Positions 18,159 to 25,539 of a stretch of 59,894 bases of DNA are shown here, in pieces. The DNA lies in the NCBI RefSeq assembly GCF_902806315.1, contig NZ_CADCWD010000058.1:1-59894 (forward strand), in the 5' to 3' direction. Every line of letters begins with the position of its first letter. Position 1 is the first letter of the stretch. Position numbers and translations under genes: made by a program. Source of the stretch: an uncultured Sphingosinicella sp. (GTDB lineage Bacteria > Pseudomonadota > Alphaproteobacteria > Sphingomonadales > Sphingomonadaceae). The notes under the pieces were generated by a model. It had not been told where the DNA came from and did no database searches. It saw only the letters and a program-made list of their open reading frames with translations.

Positions 18159-18211
18159 AGTCGGTAGGTTTGGTAGCCGCCCCCTCCCAGCAGAGCCCCC
18201 CTAACAGGAAC

Positions 18212-18239
18212 AAAAAAGGGCGGCCGAAGCCGCCCTTTT
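18212..18239. terminator. Bidirectional terminator
   Basis: GGGCGGC (18218-18224) pairs with GCCGCCC (18229-18235), loop CGAA. The stem is flanked by A6 on the left and T4 on the right, so it can end transcription of the glycine-rich gene (plus) and of the exbD gene (minus). Confidence 0.85.
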
Positions 18240-18259
18240 CGTTTCAAGAGAACGAGCGC

Positions 18260-18685
18260 TTAGAAGTTGCCGTACGCTTCGTTGCCGACGAAGCCCATGG
18301 CTTCGACATTGGCACGCTTGGTGATCGCAAGCACGTTGTCGACCACTTCGTAGCGGGCTTCCGGATGCGGCTGGAGATGGAGTTCCGGAACCGGAGTCAG
18401 TGTCTGCGTGATATCCAGATACTGGCGCAGCTGGACCTCGTTCACGGCCGTTCCATTCCAGAGAACGGTGCCAGCCGGCTCGATCACGATCTTGTTCTTC
18501 ACAGGATCGATGGGCGGCGGCGTGTTGGTCTGGCTATCGACCGGGAGGTCGAGCTTCACCGCGTGGGTCTGGATGGGGATCGTGATGATGAACATGATGA
18601 GCAGCACCAGCATGACGTCGATCAGCGGCGTCGTGTTGATGTCCATCATCGGTTCGCCTTCGGCGCCACCAGTTGACATTGCCAT
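18260..18685 (-). CDS. exbD: Biopolymer transporter ExbD/TolR (second copy)
   Basis: This 141-residue inner-membrane protein has a short cytosolic N-terminus with the DINTTPLIDVMLVLLIMFII helix, where the Asp of PLID is the proton-carrying residue. A periplasmic domain follows with a DPVKNKIVIEPAGTVLWNG segment. It forms the motor with ExbB to energise TonB. It is the last gene of tonB-exbB-exbD-exbD, 19 bases after the first exbD. Two divergent ExbD copies are common in sphingomonads, which have many TonB-dependent receptors. Confidence 0.93.
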   Translation of the reverse strand: MAMSTGGAEGEPMMDINTTPLIDVMLVLLIMFIITIPIQTHAVKLDLPVDSQTNTPPPIDPVKNKIVIEPAGTVLWNGTAVNEVQLRQYLDITQTLTPVPELHLQPHPEARYEVVDNVLAITKRANVEAMGFVGNEAYGNF

Positions 18686-18704
18686 GGCGTGTTACTCCTA
18701 AAAC

Positions 18705-19193
18705 TTAGAGGCGAGTGACGGAGCCGCCGGGTGCCGGCTCCGAGATGAAGCCGACGCGGCTGAAGCCCGCGCGCTGCATCGTGAAGACGGCGCCGCCGAT
18801 GCACTTATACGGCGTGTTCACGTCGCCGCGAATATGCGCCTCCGGCAGTTCGGTGACATTGGCCGGACCGCCCTGTTTCTCGATCTCGGCCTTGAGCTTC
18901 TCGACCGCACGGTCGAGCAATTGCTGCGAGTTCATCCGCGTCAGGCCCCAATAGACTTCGCAGCCGCCCGCGCCGTCCGCCCGAACTGAGAGGTTCACGT
19001 TCTCAGGCTTGGTCGTGGTCGGCTCGAACCTCACCTTGGGCAAGTTCACGGGCACCGTCTGCAGAACCACGGGCACGGTGATCAGGAAGATGATGAGAAG
19101 CACCAGCATGACGTCGACGAGCGGCGTCGTGTTGATGTCCGACATCGGAGTTTCTTCGCCGTCTCCGCCCGAGGGGCCGGTACTCATCGCCAT
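18705..19193 (-). CDS. exbD: Biopolymer transporter ExbD/TolR (first copy)
   Basis: This 162-residue protein has the ExbD helix INTTPLVDVMLVLLIIFLI with the conserved Asp, preceded by a Gly/Glu N-terminus (SGGDGEETPMSD). Its periplasmic part differs from that of the second copy and has two cysteines (GGCEVYWG; PYKCIGGAV) that could form a disulfide. Both copies share the MAMSTG start. It is separated from exbB by 86 bases that contain a UUCG-type hairpin. Confidence 0.93.
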   Translation of the reverse strand: MAMSTGPSGGDGEETPMSDINTTPLVDVMLVLLIIFLITVPVVLQTVPVNLPKVRFEPTTTKPENVNLSVRADGAGGCEVYWGLTRMNSQQLLDRAVEKLKAEIEKQGGPANVTELPEAHIRGDVNTPYKCIGGAVFTMQRAGFSRVGFISEPAPGGSVTRL

Positions 19194-19245
19194 GATCTGT
19201 TAGTCCTGTTCCAGTCTGTTCCGGGACGCTTGAGGCGCCTGCATC

Positions 19246-19271
19246 TCCGCCGGAGCCGAAGCTCCGGCGGA
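19246..19271 (-). promoter_or_regulatory. Intercistronic UUCG-loop hairpin between exbB and exbD
   Basis: A perfect 11-bp stem (19246-19256 with 19261-19271) has the loop TTCG as read on the minus-strand transcript, closed by C-G, a very stable tetraloop. No T-run follows, so it is unlikely to be a terminator. A position right after the exbB stop fits a 3' mRNA stabiliser that would favour ExbB over ExbD. Confidence 0.6.
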
Positions 19272-19279
19272 AACGCTGC

Positions 19280-20074
19280 TTACATCTTGTTGGCGCTGGC
19301 GGTGGTGGTGCCGGTGGCGCTTCCGGTCGACGTGGTGCCGGCCTTGGTGGTCGTGCCTGTCGGGGTCGTTGCGCCGCCGCGGGCCGCAGTGGCCGGACGA
19401 ACCGAACCGCCCGACATCATGTAGCCATGCACGTCGTTGGTGAAGCGGGCGAGCTCCTCGAGCACCGACTTGTTGCGGCGCATCAGCCAGTTGTAAGCCA
19501 TCACGGCCGGAACCGCCACGGCGAGGCCGAGCGCGGTCATGATGAGCGCCTCGCCCACCGGGCCGGCGACGGCGTCGATCGACGCCTGACCGGACGCACC
19601 GATCTTGATCAGCGCGCGGTAGATGCCGATCACGGTGCCGAACAGGCCGACGAACGGAGCGGTCGAGCCGACCGTGGCGGGCAGCGCAAGGCCGGTCGAC
19701 AGCTTGGACGCGATCGCGCCCTGGCTGCGAGCGAGCGAGCCCATCATCCAGTCATGCTGGTCGATCGGATCGGTAAGCTTGTCGTGCTGTTCCTGAGCGA
19801 TGATCGCATCGTCGACGATCTGGCGGTAGGCGCTGTTCTTCTCGAGCTTGTTGGCGCCTTCGCGCAGGTTCGCCGCCTGCCAGAAGCTGGTGCGCGCCTT
19901 GCGGCCCTGGTTTATGATCTTCTGCTGCTCGAACAGCTTCACGAACAGGATGTACCAGGATGCGGCCGACATGATCACGAGGATGCCGAAGGTCGCGTAG
20001 GCGATGGTTCCGCCCTGCTCGAGTGCGGCCATAAGGCCATAGGGGTTTTCACCGCCTGCTGCTGGTGCTGCCAT
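19280..20074 (-). CDS. exbB: MotA/TolQ/ExbB proton channel family protein
   Basis: This 264-residue protein has three membrane segments: one near 25-47 (IAYATFGILVIMSAASWYILFV) and two in the core (TVGSTAPFVGLFGTVIGIYRAL; ALIMTALGLAVAVPAVMAYNWL). The GLFGTVIG block is the family signature. The last 45 residues form a Thr/Gly/Ala low-complexity tail (TTTKAGTTSTGSATGTT) that is unusual. With the two ExbD proteins it should convert proton flow into work on TonB. Confidence 0.94.
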   Translation of the reverse strand: MAAPAAGGENPYGLMAALEQGGTIAYATFGILVIMSAASWYILFVKLFEQQKIINQGRKARTSFWQAANLREGANKLEKNSAYRQIVDDAIIAQEQHDKLTDPIDQHDWMMGSLARSQGAIASKLSTGLALPATVGSTAPFVGLFGTVIGIYRALIKIGASGQASIDAVAGPVGEALIMTALGLAVAVPAVMAYNWLMRRNKSVLEELARFTNDVHGYMMSGGSVRPATAARGGATTPTGTTTKAGTTSTGSATGTTTASANKM

Positions 20075-20128
20075 GATATTTTCTTCCTCTCAGTCTGACT
20101 GGGTTTGCCTGTGAATGCGGGCTGATAC

Positions 20129-20821
20129 TTAGTCTGCGGGCAGCCGCCACGTGATGCGTGCGCTGGTTGAGTCGGAGGTCGGCTGGCCGTTGCTGTCCTG
20201 GGCCGGCGTAAACCTCGCGCGGGACCTCATGATCCTGCAGGTTGCGCTATCGAGTGCGCTGGAGCCGCTCGACGACGTGATCGTGCAGTTCGTCACCCTG
20301 CCATTGGGGCCGATCTCCAGCCGGAACCCGGTCGTGCCCTGCTCCTCCGAACGAATGGCGGAATCCGGATAGTCGGCGTCCGACACGTAGGAAGCGAGAT
20401 TGGCGCGGGCGCGGGCCGGTTCCACCTTCTGCGCCGGGGGCGGAGGAGGCGGTGGCGGTGGAGGCGGAGGCGCCGGCGGCGCGGGCGGGGCCGGAGGAGC
20501 CGTGTACGTGATCGGCGCGGGCGGCGATTCACGGACTGTCTGGATCACCGGACTCGGCGTGTTGACCCGCACGATCGGCGGCGGCGACACTACGGGCGGC
20601 GGCTGGACCGGCTGGACGTCGGGCGGCGGGGGCGGCGGCTCCTCCTCTGGGGGCGGCGGCTCCTCGACCACGTCGAAGGTTTTAAGATCCTCGGCTGCCT
20701 TCTTGATGACGTTATATGCCAAGCCAGTGACGAACGCGTAGCCGAGAAGAGCATGCAGCAGGGCGACGATGACGATCGCCGCGATGCGCCCGTTGCTCAT
20801 TCCTTGATCAGCATATGCCAT
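20129..20821 (-). CDS. tonB: TonB energy transducer
   Basis: This 230-residue protein has an N-terminal membrane anchor (IAAIVIVALLHALLGYAFVTG) with the conserved His near the start of the helix. A very long Pro/Glu then Pro-only region (about 53-130, including runs of ten or more prolines) is made to span the periplasm. A TonB C-terminal domain follows (DYPDSAIRSEEQGTTGFRLE..., TCRIMRSRARFTPA). It is first in the operon. The divergent 239-base region upstream must hold its promoter; I see no clear Fur box. Confidence 0.93.
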   Translation of the reverse strand: MAYADQGMSNGRIAAIVIVALLHALLGYAFVTGLAYNVIKKAAEDLKTFDVVEEPPPPEEEPPPPPPDVQPVQPPPVVSPPPIVRVNTPSPVIQTVRESPPAPITYTAPPAPPAPPAPPPPPPPPPPPPAQKVEPARARANLASYVSDADYPDSAIRSEEQGTTGFRLEIGPNGRVTNCTITSSSGSSALDSATCRIMRSRARFTPAQDSNGQPTSDSTSARITWRLPAD

Positions 20822-21060
20822 TGATCAGCCACACTCCCTCTCTCGAGTTATTGCCGTAGCGGCCAGACAGACAACGCAGTCGAACCATTACGGGTCCATC
20901 GATGTTTCAACATCACATGGATTAGGGGTGCGTCTCTATCGCGCACCTATTTTCGACGCAATGCTCCTGTTGAAATGGGAAGCCCCGTCCACAAACGGCT
21001 GGAATCCGCCGAAAACGTGGCTAATCATGGGTAAACAACCGGTTTTGGGGGCGTAACGAA

Positions 21061-21918
21061 ATGTTTGTACGCGTAAAGATGAAGCGCTTTGGGGCCGCCG
21101 CAGCGGCGCTTGCGGCCCTTGCTTCGTCGGCTCCTGCCGAATCGCAGAACGCTCCGGTCCCGGCTCCGATGCTCAGCTATGCAGACCTTGCCGACCTCGC
21201 CCTCCCCGCGCCGGTCGTCGCTCATGTTCGCGTGATAGACGCGGCGCGACTGAAGCCGGCGGATGCGCCGGGCATCGGTGCCGGGCGCACGCGCCTCTAT
21301 GTCCAGGCGGAAGTGGTGTCGCTGATCCGCAGCCCGGGCGGCCTTTCCTCTCGGGTCGGCTATCTCGTCGACCTTCCCAACGAAGCCGGCCGTCCGCCCA
21401 AGCTGCGCAAAGGCAGCGAGCATATCCTCTTCGCCCAGCCGGTGCCCGGTCGCGCCGCGGAGCTTCGCCTCATCGGCCCCAACGGGCACCTCGCATTCGC
21501 CGCGGCGGACGCCGATCGCCTGCGTGTCATCTTGCGCGAGGCCGCCGCTCCCGCCGCGGCACCCAAGATCGTCGGGATCGGCAAGGCCTTTCACGTGCCC
21601 GGCTCGTTGCCGGGCGAAAGCGAGACGCAGATCTTCCTGCTCACGGCGGACAATCGCCCAGTCTCGCTGAGTGTGGTGCGCAGGCCCCGGGAGACGCCGA
21701 AATGGGCCGTGGCGCTGACCGAGATCGTTGATGAGGCGGCGGGTCCCCCCAAGCGCGAGAGCCTGCTCTGGTATCGCCTCGCCTGCTCGTTGCCGCGCGC
21801 GCTTCCGCGCCAGAGCATCGCGGACGCGGAGCCGGATCAGGCGAGCGCGATCAGCTCGGACTATCGAGTGGTGCTGGAAGGACTTGGATCCTGCCCCCGG
21901 ACTCGCTCTGCGGCCTAG
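21061..21918 (+). CDS. Secreted protein of unknown function
   Basis: This 285-residue protein has an N-terminal signal peptide (AAAAALAALASSAPA) and a mature part with mixed strands. It reads as an alpha/beta globular protein: SYADLADLALPAPVVAHVRVIDAARL, VQAEVVSLIRSP, VGYLVDLPNEAGRPP, GSEHILFAQPVPG. Two cysteines lie near the C-terminus (LACSLP; GSCPR). I recognise no named family. ATG 21061 has G5 about ten bases upstream; an alternative ATG is at 21079. It is transcribed away from tonB and converges on folB with a four-base overlap. Confidence 0.7.
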   Translation: MFVRVKMKRFGAAAAALAALASSAPAESQNAPVPAPMLSYADLADLALPAPVVAHVRVIDAARLKPADAPGIGAGRTRLYVQAEVVSLIRSPGGLSSRVGYLVDLPNEAGRPPKLRKGSEHILFAQPVPGRAAELRLIGPNGHLAFAAADADRLRVILREAAAPAAAPKIVGIGKAFHVPGSLPGESETQIFLLTADNRPVSLSVVRRPRETPKWAVALTEIVDEAAGPPKRESLLWYRLACSLPRALPRQSIADAEPDQASAISSDYRVVLEGLGSCPRTRSAA

Positions 21919-22316
21919 AAGGAAGCGAGATCGACCCCCACTCCCGCGCAGTCGGGATAGATATCGGGCTTGCGGCTGCGCACGCGGAGTGCAGTGACGC
22001 CCCGGCGAGCGGCAACGAGGTCGTAAATCTCGCGCACGAGCGTCTCCTGCAGGTTGAAGCGCCGGCTCCCCGCCAGAGCGCCGATTTCCGTGCGCATGAA
22101 ATCGTAATTCCATGCGGCCGTCTCATCATCTTCGGCGGCGAAGGAGGCTTCGTCGACCCAGACTTCGACGGTGATCAGCAGCCGCTGGGGGTTGCCGACT
22201 TCGAATTCGTGGAACCCGATGTCGACCGGCAGCGAATAATCTTCCAGCACGATCTTGCGGGTCTTGGGGGCGAGCCGGTCCGGCACGAGACCATCGAGTT
22301 TCGGCATGTGGTTCAT
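21915..22316 (-). CDS. folB: Dihydroneopterin aldolase
   Basis: This 133-residue protein has the FolB/tunnelling fold: KIVLEDYSLPVDIGFHEFEVGNPQRLLITVEVWVDEAS, then NYDFMRTEIGALAGSRRFNLQETLVREIYDLV and a final RVRSRKPDIYPDCAGVGVDL. It cleaves dihydroneopterin on the folate route. ATG 22316 overlaps the stop of the upstream SDR by four bases (ATGA), so the two are translated together. Confidence 0.9.
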   Translation of the reverse strand: MNHMPKLDGLVPDRLAPKTRKIVLEDYSLPVDIGFHEFEVGNPQRLLITVEVWVDEASFAAEDDETAAWNYDFMRTEIGALAGSRRFNLQETLVREIYDLVAARRGVTALRVRSRKPDIYPDCAGVGVDLASF

Positions 22317-23077
22317 GAACTTGGCTCCAGGAATTGAACGTCTCGTTCGAGCCCGAGGAAACGCTGGCCGCCATCCAGGGTGATGGTCTGGCCGGTGATG
22401 GTTGGCGTATCGATGAGAAAGCGGAGCGCGGCGACGATCTGCGCGACATCGACTCCGCGCCGTAGCGCGTTCAGCCTGTGCACGGCTTCGAAATTCTCGC
22501 GGCTCTGCGGCCCTGAGACCAAGGTAACCGACGGTGCGATGCCGCACACACGGATGCCGCGCTCGGCAAAGGCGCGGGCGGTGAGCTCGGTCAGTCCCGC
22601 CAATCCCATCTTGGAGATCGTGTAGGTGAAGTAATCGGGATTGGGGTGACAAAGCTTGGCGTCGAGAAGGTTGACGATCAACCCGCCTGCCTCGCCGACC
22701 TGTTTGGCAAAGGCCTGCGAAAGCAAGGCGGGCGCTCTCAAATTGATGTCCATGTGCGCCTGCCACCCGGCCAGGTCGAACTCCAGCGCCTCGTCAAAGT
22801 TGAAGCGGGAGGCGTTGTTGACCAGCAGCCGCAACGGCGGGAGCCCGTCCAGCCCTGAGAAGATCCTCTCCGCCGCGTCCGGCTCCTCGAGAGCCGCCTG
22901 GACCACCGAGGCGTTGCCGAGTTCGTCCGCGAGCGCCCTCGCCTCTTCCAGCGACCGGTTGCAGTGGATGAGGAGGTGCCAACCGTCGGCGGCGAGTGCG
23001 CGCGCGATTTCGGCCCCGATGCGCTTTGCACCGCCGGTGACGATCGCCGTCCGCGGCCCATGACATTCCGCTGCCAT
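22313..23077 (-). CDS. SDR oxidoreductase resembling pteridine reductase (FolM/PTR1)
   Basis: This 254-residue short-chain reductase starts MAAECHGPRTAIVTGGAKRIG, with the nucleotide-binding TGGAKRIG. Where most SDRs have a catalytic Ser it has Asp in NLLDAKLC, with Tyr 13 residues on and Lys four after that (YTISK). This D-x12-Y-x3-K spacing is that of PTR1/FolM pteridine reductases. It ends TLDGGQRF, also typical. With folB overlapping its 3' end, it probably reduces dihydrofolate or dihydromonapterin using NADPH. Confidence 0.82.
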   Translation of the reverse strand: MAAECHGPRTAIVTGGAKRIGAEIARALAADGWHLLIHCNRSLEEARALADELGNASVVQAALEEPDAAERIFSGLDGLPPLRLLVNNASRFNFDEALEFDLAGWQAHMDINLRAPALLSQAFAKQVGEAGGLIVNLLDAKLCHPNPDYFTYTISKMGLAGLTELTARAFAERGIRVCGIAPSVTLVSGPQSRENFEAVHRLNALRRGVDVAQIVAALRFLIDTPTITGQTITLDGGQRFLGLERDVQFLEPSS

Positions 23078-23153
23078 GGCCGCGCCGGATAGGAGCGGGA
23101 AAGCAGCGCGGCAAGCTTTGCGCTCTTCGCACCGATCCCCTACCTGAAAGCGC

Positions 23154-23723
23154 ATGCCGATGCCGGAGCCCCCGCAAGATCTCAGCAGCCTCTCGCTGGC
23201 CGAGGTCGCTCGCCTCGCAGCCGAGCGCAAGCTGCCGCCGGTCGAGAGCTGGAATCCCAGCCATTGCGGCGCCAGCGACATGCGCATCGCCCGCGACGGC
23301 ACCTGGTTCCACCAGGGGAGCCCGATCGGTCGCCAGGCGATGGTGCGCCTTTTCTCCACCATTCTGAGGCGTGAGCCGGACGGCAGCTACGTGCTCGTCA
23401 CGCCGGCCGAGAAGCTCGACATCGAAGTGGAGGATGCGCCCTTCGTCGCCGTCGAGCTCAAAACCGACGGAGAAGGTCGCGAGCGCTCCCTCGCCTTCCG
23501 CCTCAATACCGGCGACCTGGTGGTCGCGGGCCCCGATCACCCGCTGCGCCTGGCGAGCGCCGAGGACGGTCCCCAGCCCTATGTCGAAGTTCGCAAGGGC
23601 CTGGACGCACTGATCGCCCGGCCCGTTTATTACGAGCTCGCCAATCTGGCTCTCTCGGAAGATGCGGAGCCGCCCGGTCTCTGGAGCGCGGGTGTCTTCT
23701 TCCCGCTGGAGCCGAACGGATGA
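23154..23723 (+). CDS. DUF1285 domain protein
   Basis: This 189-residue protein fits the DUF1285 family: PPVESWNPSHCGASDMRIARDGTWFHQGSPIGRQAMVRLFSTILRREPDGSYVLVTP is its typical core, followed by IEVEDAPFVAVEL and VRKGLDALIARPVYYELA. It is soluble with no signal. Its function is unknown; in alphaproteobacteria it commonly lies beside a Nudix hydrolase and cca, as here. It overlaps the Nudix gene by four bases and starts 76 bases from the divergent SDR gene. Confidence 0.88.
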   Translation: MPMPEPPQDLSSLSLAEVARLAAERKLPPVESWNPSHCGASDMRIARDGTWFHQGSPIGRQAMVRLFSTILRREPDGSYVLVTPAEKLDIEVEDAPFVAVELKTDGEGRERSLAFRLNTGDLVVAGPDHPLRLASAEDGPQPYVEVRKGLDALIARPVYYELANLALSEDAEPPGLWSAGVFFPLEPNG

Positions 23724-24322
23724 GCCTCGCCGCCATGCTCCGCGAGGCGCTCGACCTCGGCCGCCGCGGCTCGCCGGACCTGCTTGCGGGGGATGTGGTC
23801 GACCCCGTCCTCGATCCTGAGCAGCCGATCACCCCGGCTGCGGTGTTGGTGCCCGTGGTGGAGCGCTCCGAGCCGACGGTGATCCTGACCCTTCGCACCG
23901 ACACCGTTCGCAGTCACGCCGGCCAGATCGCCTTTCCGGGCGGCCGGATCGATCCGGGGGACCGCGACGCCGTGGCCGCCGCTCTCCGCGAGGCGGAGGA
24001 GGAGATCGGGCTTCCGCGCAACTGCGTGGACGTGATCGGCACTGCCGACCGATATCGCACCGTCACCGGCTATGAAGTCACTCCCGTCCTTGGCGTGGTT
24101 CCGCCCGACCTGCCGCTCGATCCTCAGCCGACCGAAGTCGCGGCCATTTTCGAGGCGCCGTTGCGCTACCTCCTCGATCCCACCCACCATCTCGTCCGCA
24201 CTGTCGAGTGGCGCGGGCGTGAGCGCAGCTATTATGAGATCGAGTATGAGGGGCGCCGCATCTGGGGGGCGACCGCGGCGATGATCGTCAATCTCAGCCG
24301 CAGGCTCGCGCTCGTCTCATGA
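23720..24322 (+). CDS. Nudix hydrolase, CoA pyrophosphatase (NudL-type)
   Basis: This 200-residue protein carries a Nudix box GGRIDPGDRDAVAAALREAE plus EEIGL and the upstream LRTDTVRSHAGQIAFPGG of the CoA-pyrophosphatase subgroup. It should split CoA or oxidised CoA into 3',5'-ADP and phosphopantetheine. It is the middle gene of a three-gene unit, with ATGA overlaps on both sides (23720 and 24319). Confidence 0.9.
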   Translation: MSLAAMLREALDLGRRGSPDLLAGDVVDPVLDPEQPITPAAVLVPVVERSEPTVILTLRTDTVRSHAGQIAFPGGRIDPGDRDAVAAALREAEEEIGLPRNCVDVIGTADRYRTVTGYEVTPVLGVVPPDLPLDPQPTEVAAIFEAPLRYLLDPTHHLVRTVEWRGRERSYYEIEYEGRRIWGATAAMIVNLSRRLALVS

Positions 24323-25539
24323 AGCTTCCTCAGGCCCCGTGGCGCGCCCGCACGGGCATGCGTCAGCTCCTCGATGCGCTCGGCGCCGCGTCGGGCGACA
24401 CCCGCTATGTGGGCGGAGCGATCCGCGACACCTTGCTCGAGGTCGATGTCAGTGACGTCGACCTCGCGACGCGGCTTGCACCCGAGACCGTGATGGAGCG
24501 GCTCAAAGCTGCCCGCATCAAGGCCGTCCCCACCGGCCTCGCGCACGGCACCGTCACCGCTGTGATCGGCGGCGCGCCCGTGGAAGTGACCACCCTGCGC
24601 CGCGACGTCTCCACCGACGGCCGCCGCGCGACGATCGCTTACACCGACGACTGGCAGGAGGATGCTGCGCGGCGGGATTTCACGATCAACGCTCTCTACG
24701 CCGATCCCATTGAGGGCGAGGTCTTCGACTTCTTCGGCGGCCTTGCCGACCTCGAAGCGCGCCGGGTCCGCTTCATCGGCGATCCGCTCACCCGCATCGC
24801 CGAGGATCATCTGCGGATACTGCGCTTCTTCCGATTCCACGCGCGCTTAGGTGCCGGCGATCCCGATCGGGCGGCGCTCGAGGCCTGCACTGCGCGCGCG
24901 AACGACCTGATGGCGCTGTCGCGGGAGCGCATCGCCGACGAGCTTTTGAAGCTGCTCGGAATTCCGGATCCGACGCCGACGGTCAAGCTCATGGTCGAGC
25001 GCGGCATCCTGAAGCCGGTGCTGCCGGAGATCGGCATCGAGAGCATTAGCAGGTTGAAGGCGCTCGTTCGGCGTGAAGCGGCCGCGGGAACTGCTTCCGA
25101 ACCGCTTCGGCGGCTGGCGGCGCTTCTGCCGGCCGACCCGCAACTCGCCGCCACGCTGTCGGCTCGGCTGCGCCTCTCCAACCGGGCGACCAAGAGGATC
25201 GTCTCGGCGGCTGATCGGAAGCCGGGAGACGGCGCAGAGCCGAAGGCCCTCGCCTACCGGGTCGGGGTCGAGGAGGCCATCGATCGGCTGCTCCTCTCGG
25301 ACGAGGATGAAGCAGGCCTGGAAGAAAAGGTCCGCAGCCTGGCGGGCTACACACGGCCGCCTTTACCCGTTTCGGGGGGGGACCTTATCCAGATGGGGCT
25401 GAGTGCCGGGCCAATCGTGGCGAAGACGCTTCAGGCGATCGAGCGCGAGTGGATCGAGGGCGGCTTTGCACTCGACAACGAAGGGGTGCGGCAACTCGCG
25501 CGCACCCGGGTCGATCAGGCGTTGCGCGCCAGCCAGTAG
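24319..25539 (+). CDS. cca: CCA tRNA nucleotidyltransferase
   Basis: This 406-residue class II enzyme adds or repairs the CCA end of tRNA. The N-terminal core shows RYVGGAIRDTLL, the metal motif VSDVDLATR, the RRD motif DAARRDFTINALY and RVRFIGDPLTRIAEDHLRILRFFRFHARLG. The C-terminal half is helical. The last 25 bases overlap the convergent GGDEF-EAL gene. The location next to DUF1285 and Nudix is conserved in the group. Confidence 0.95.
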   Translation: MKLPQAPWRARTGMRQLLDALGAASGDTRYVGGAIRDTLLEVDVSDVDLATRLAPETVMERLKAARIKAVPTGLAHGTVTAVIGGAPVEVTTLRRDVSTDGRRATIAYTDDWQEDAARRDFTINALYADPIEGEVFDFFGGLADLEARRVRFIGDPLTRIAEDHLRILRFFRFHARLGAGDPDRAALEACTARANDLMALSRERIADELLKLLGIPDPTPTVKLMVERGILKPVLPEIGIESISRLKALVRREAAAGTASEPLRRLAALLPADPQLAATLSARLRLSNRATKRIVSAADRKPGDGAEPKALAYRVGVEEAIDRLLLSDEDEAGLEEKVRSLAGYTRPPLPVSGGDLIQMGLSAGPIVAKTLQAIEREWIEGGFALDNEGVRQLARTRVDQALRASQ

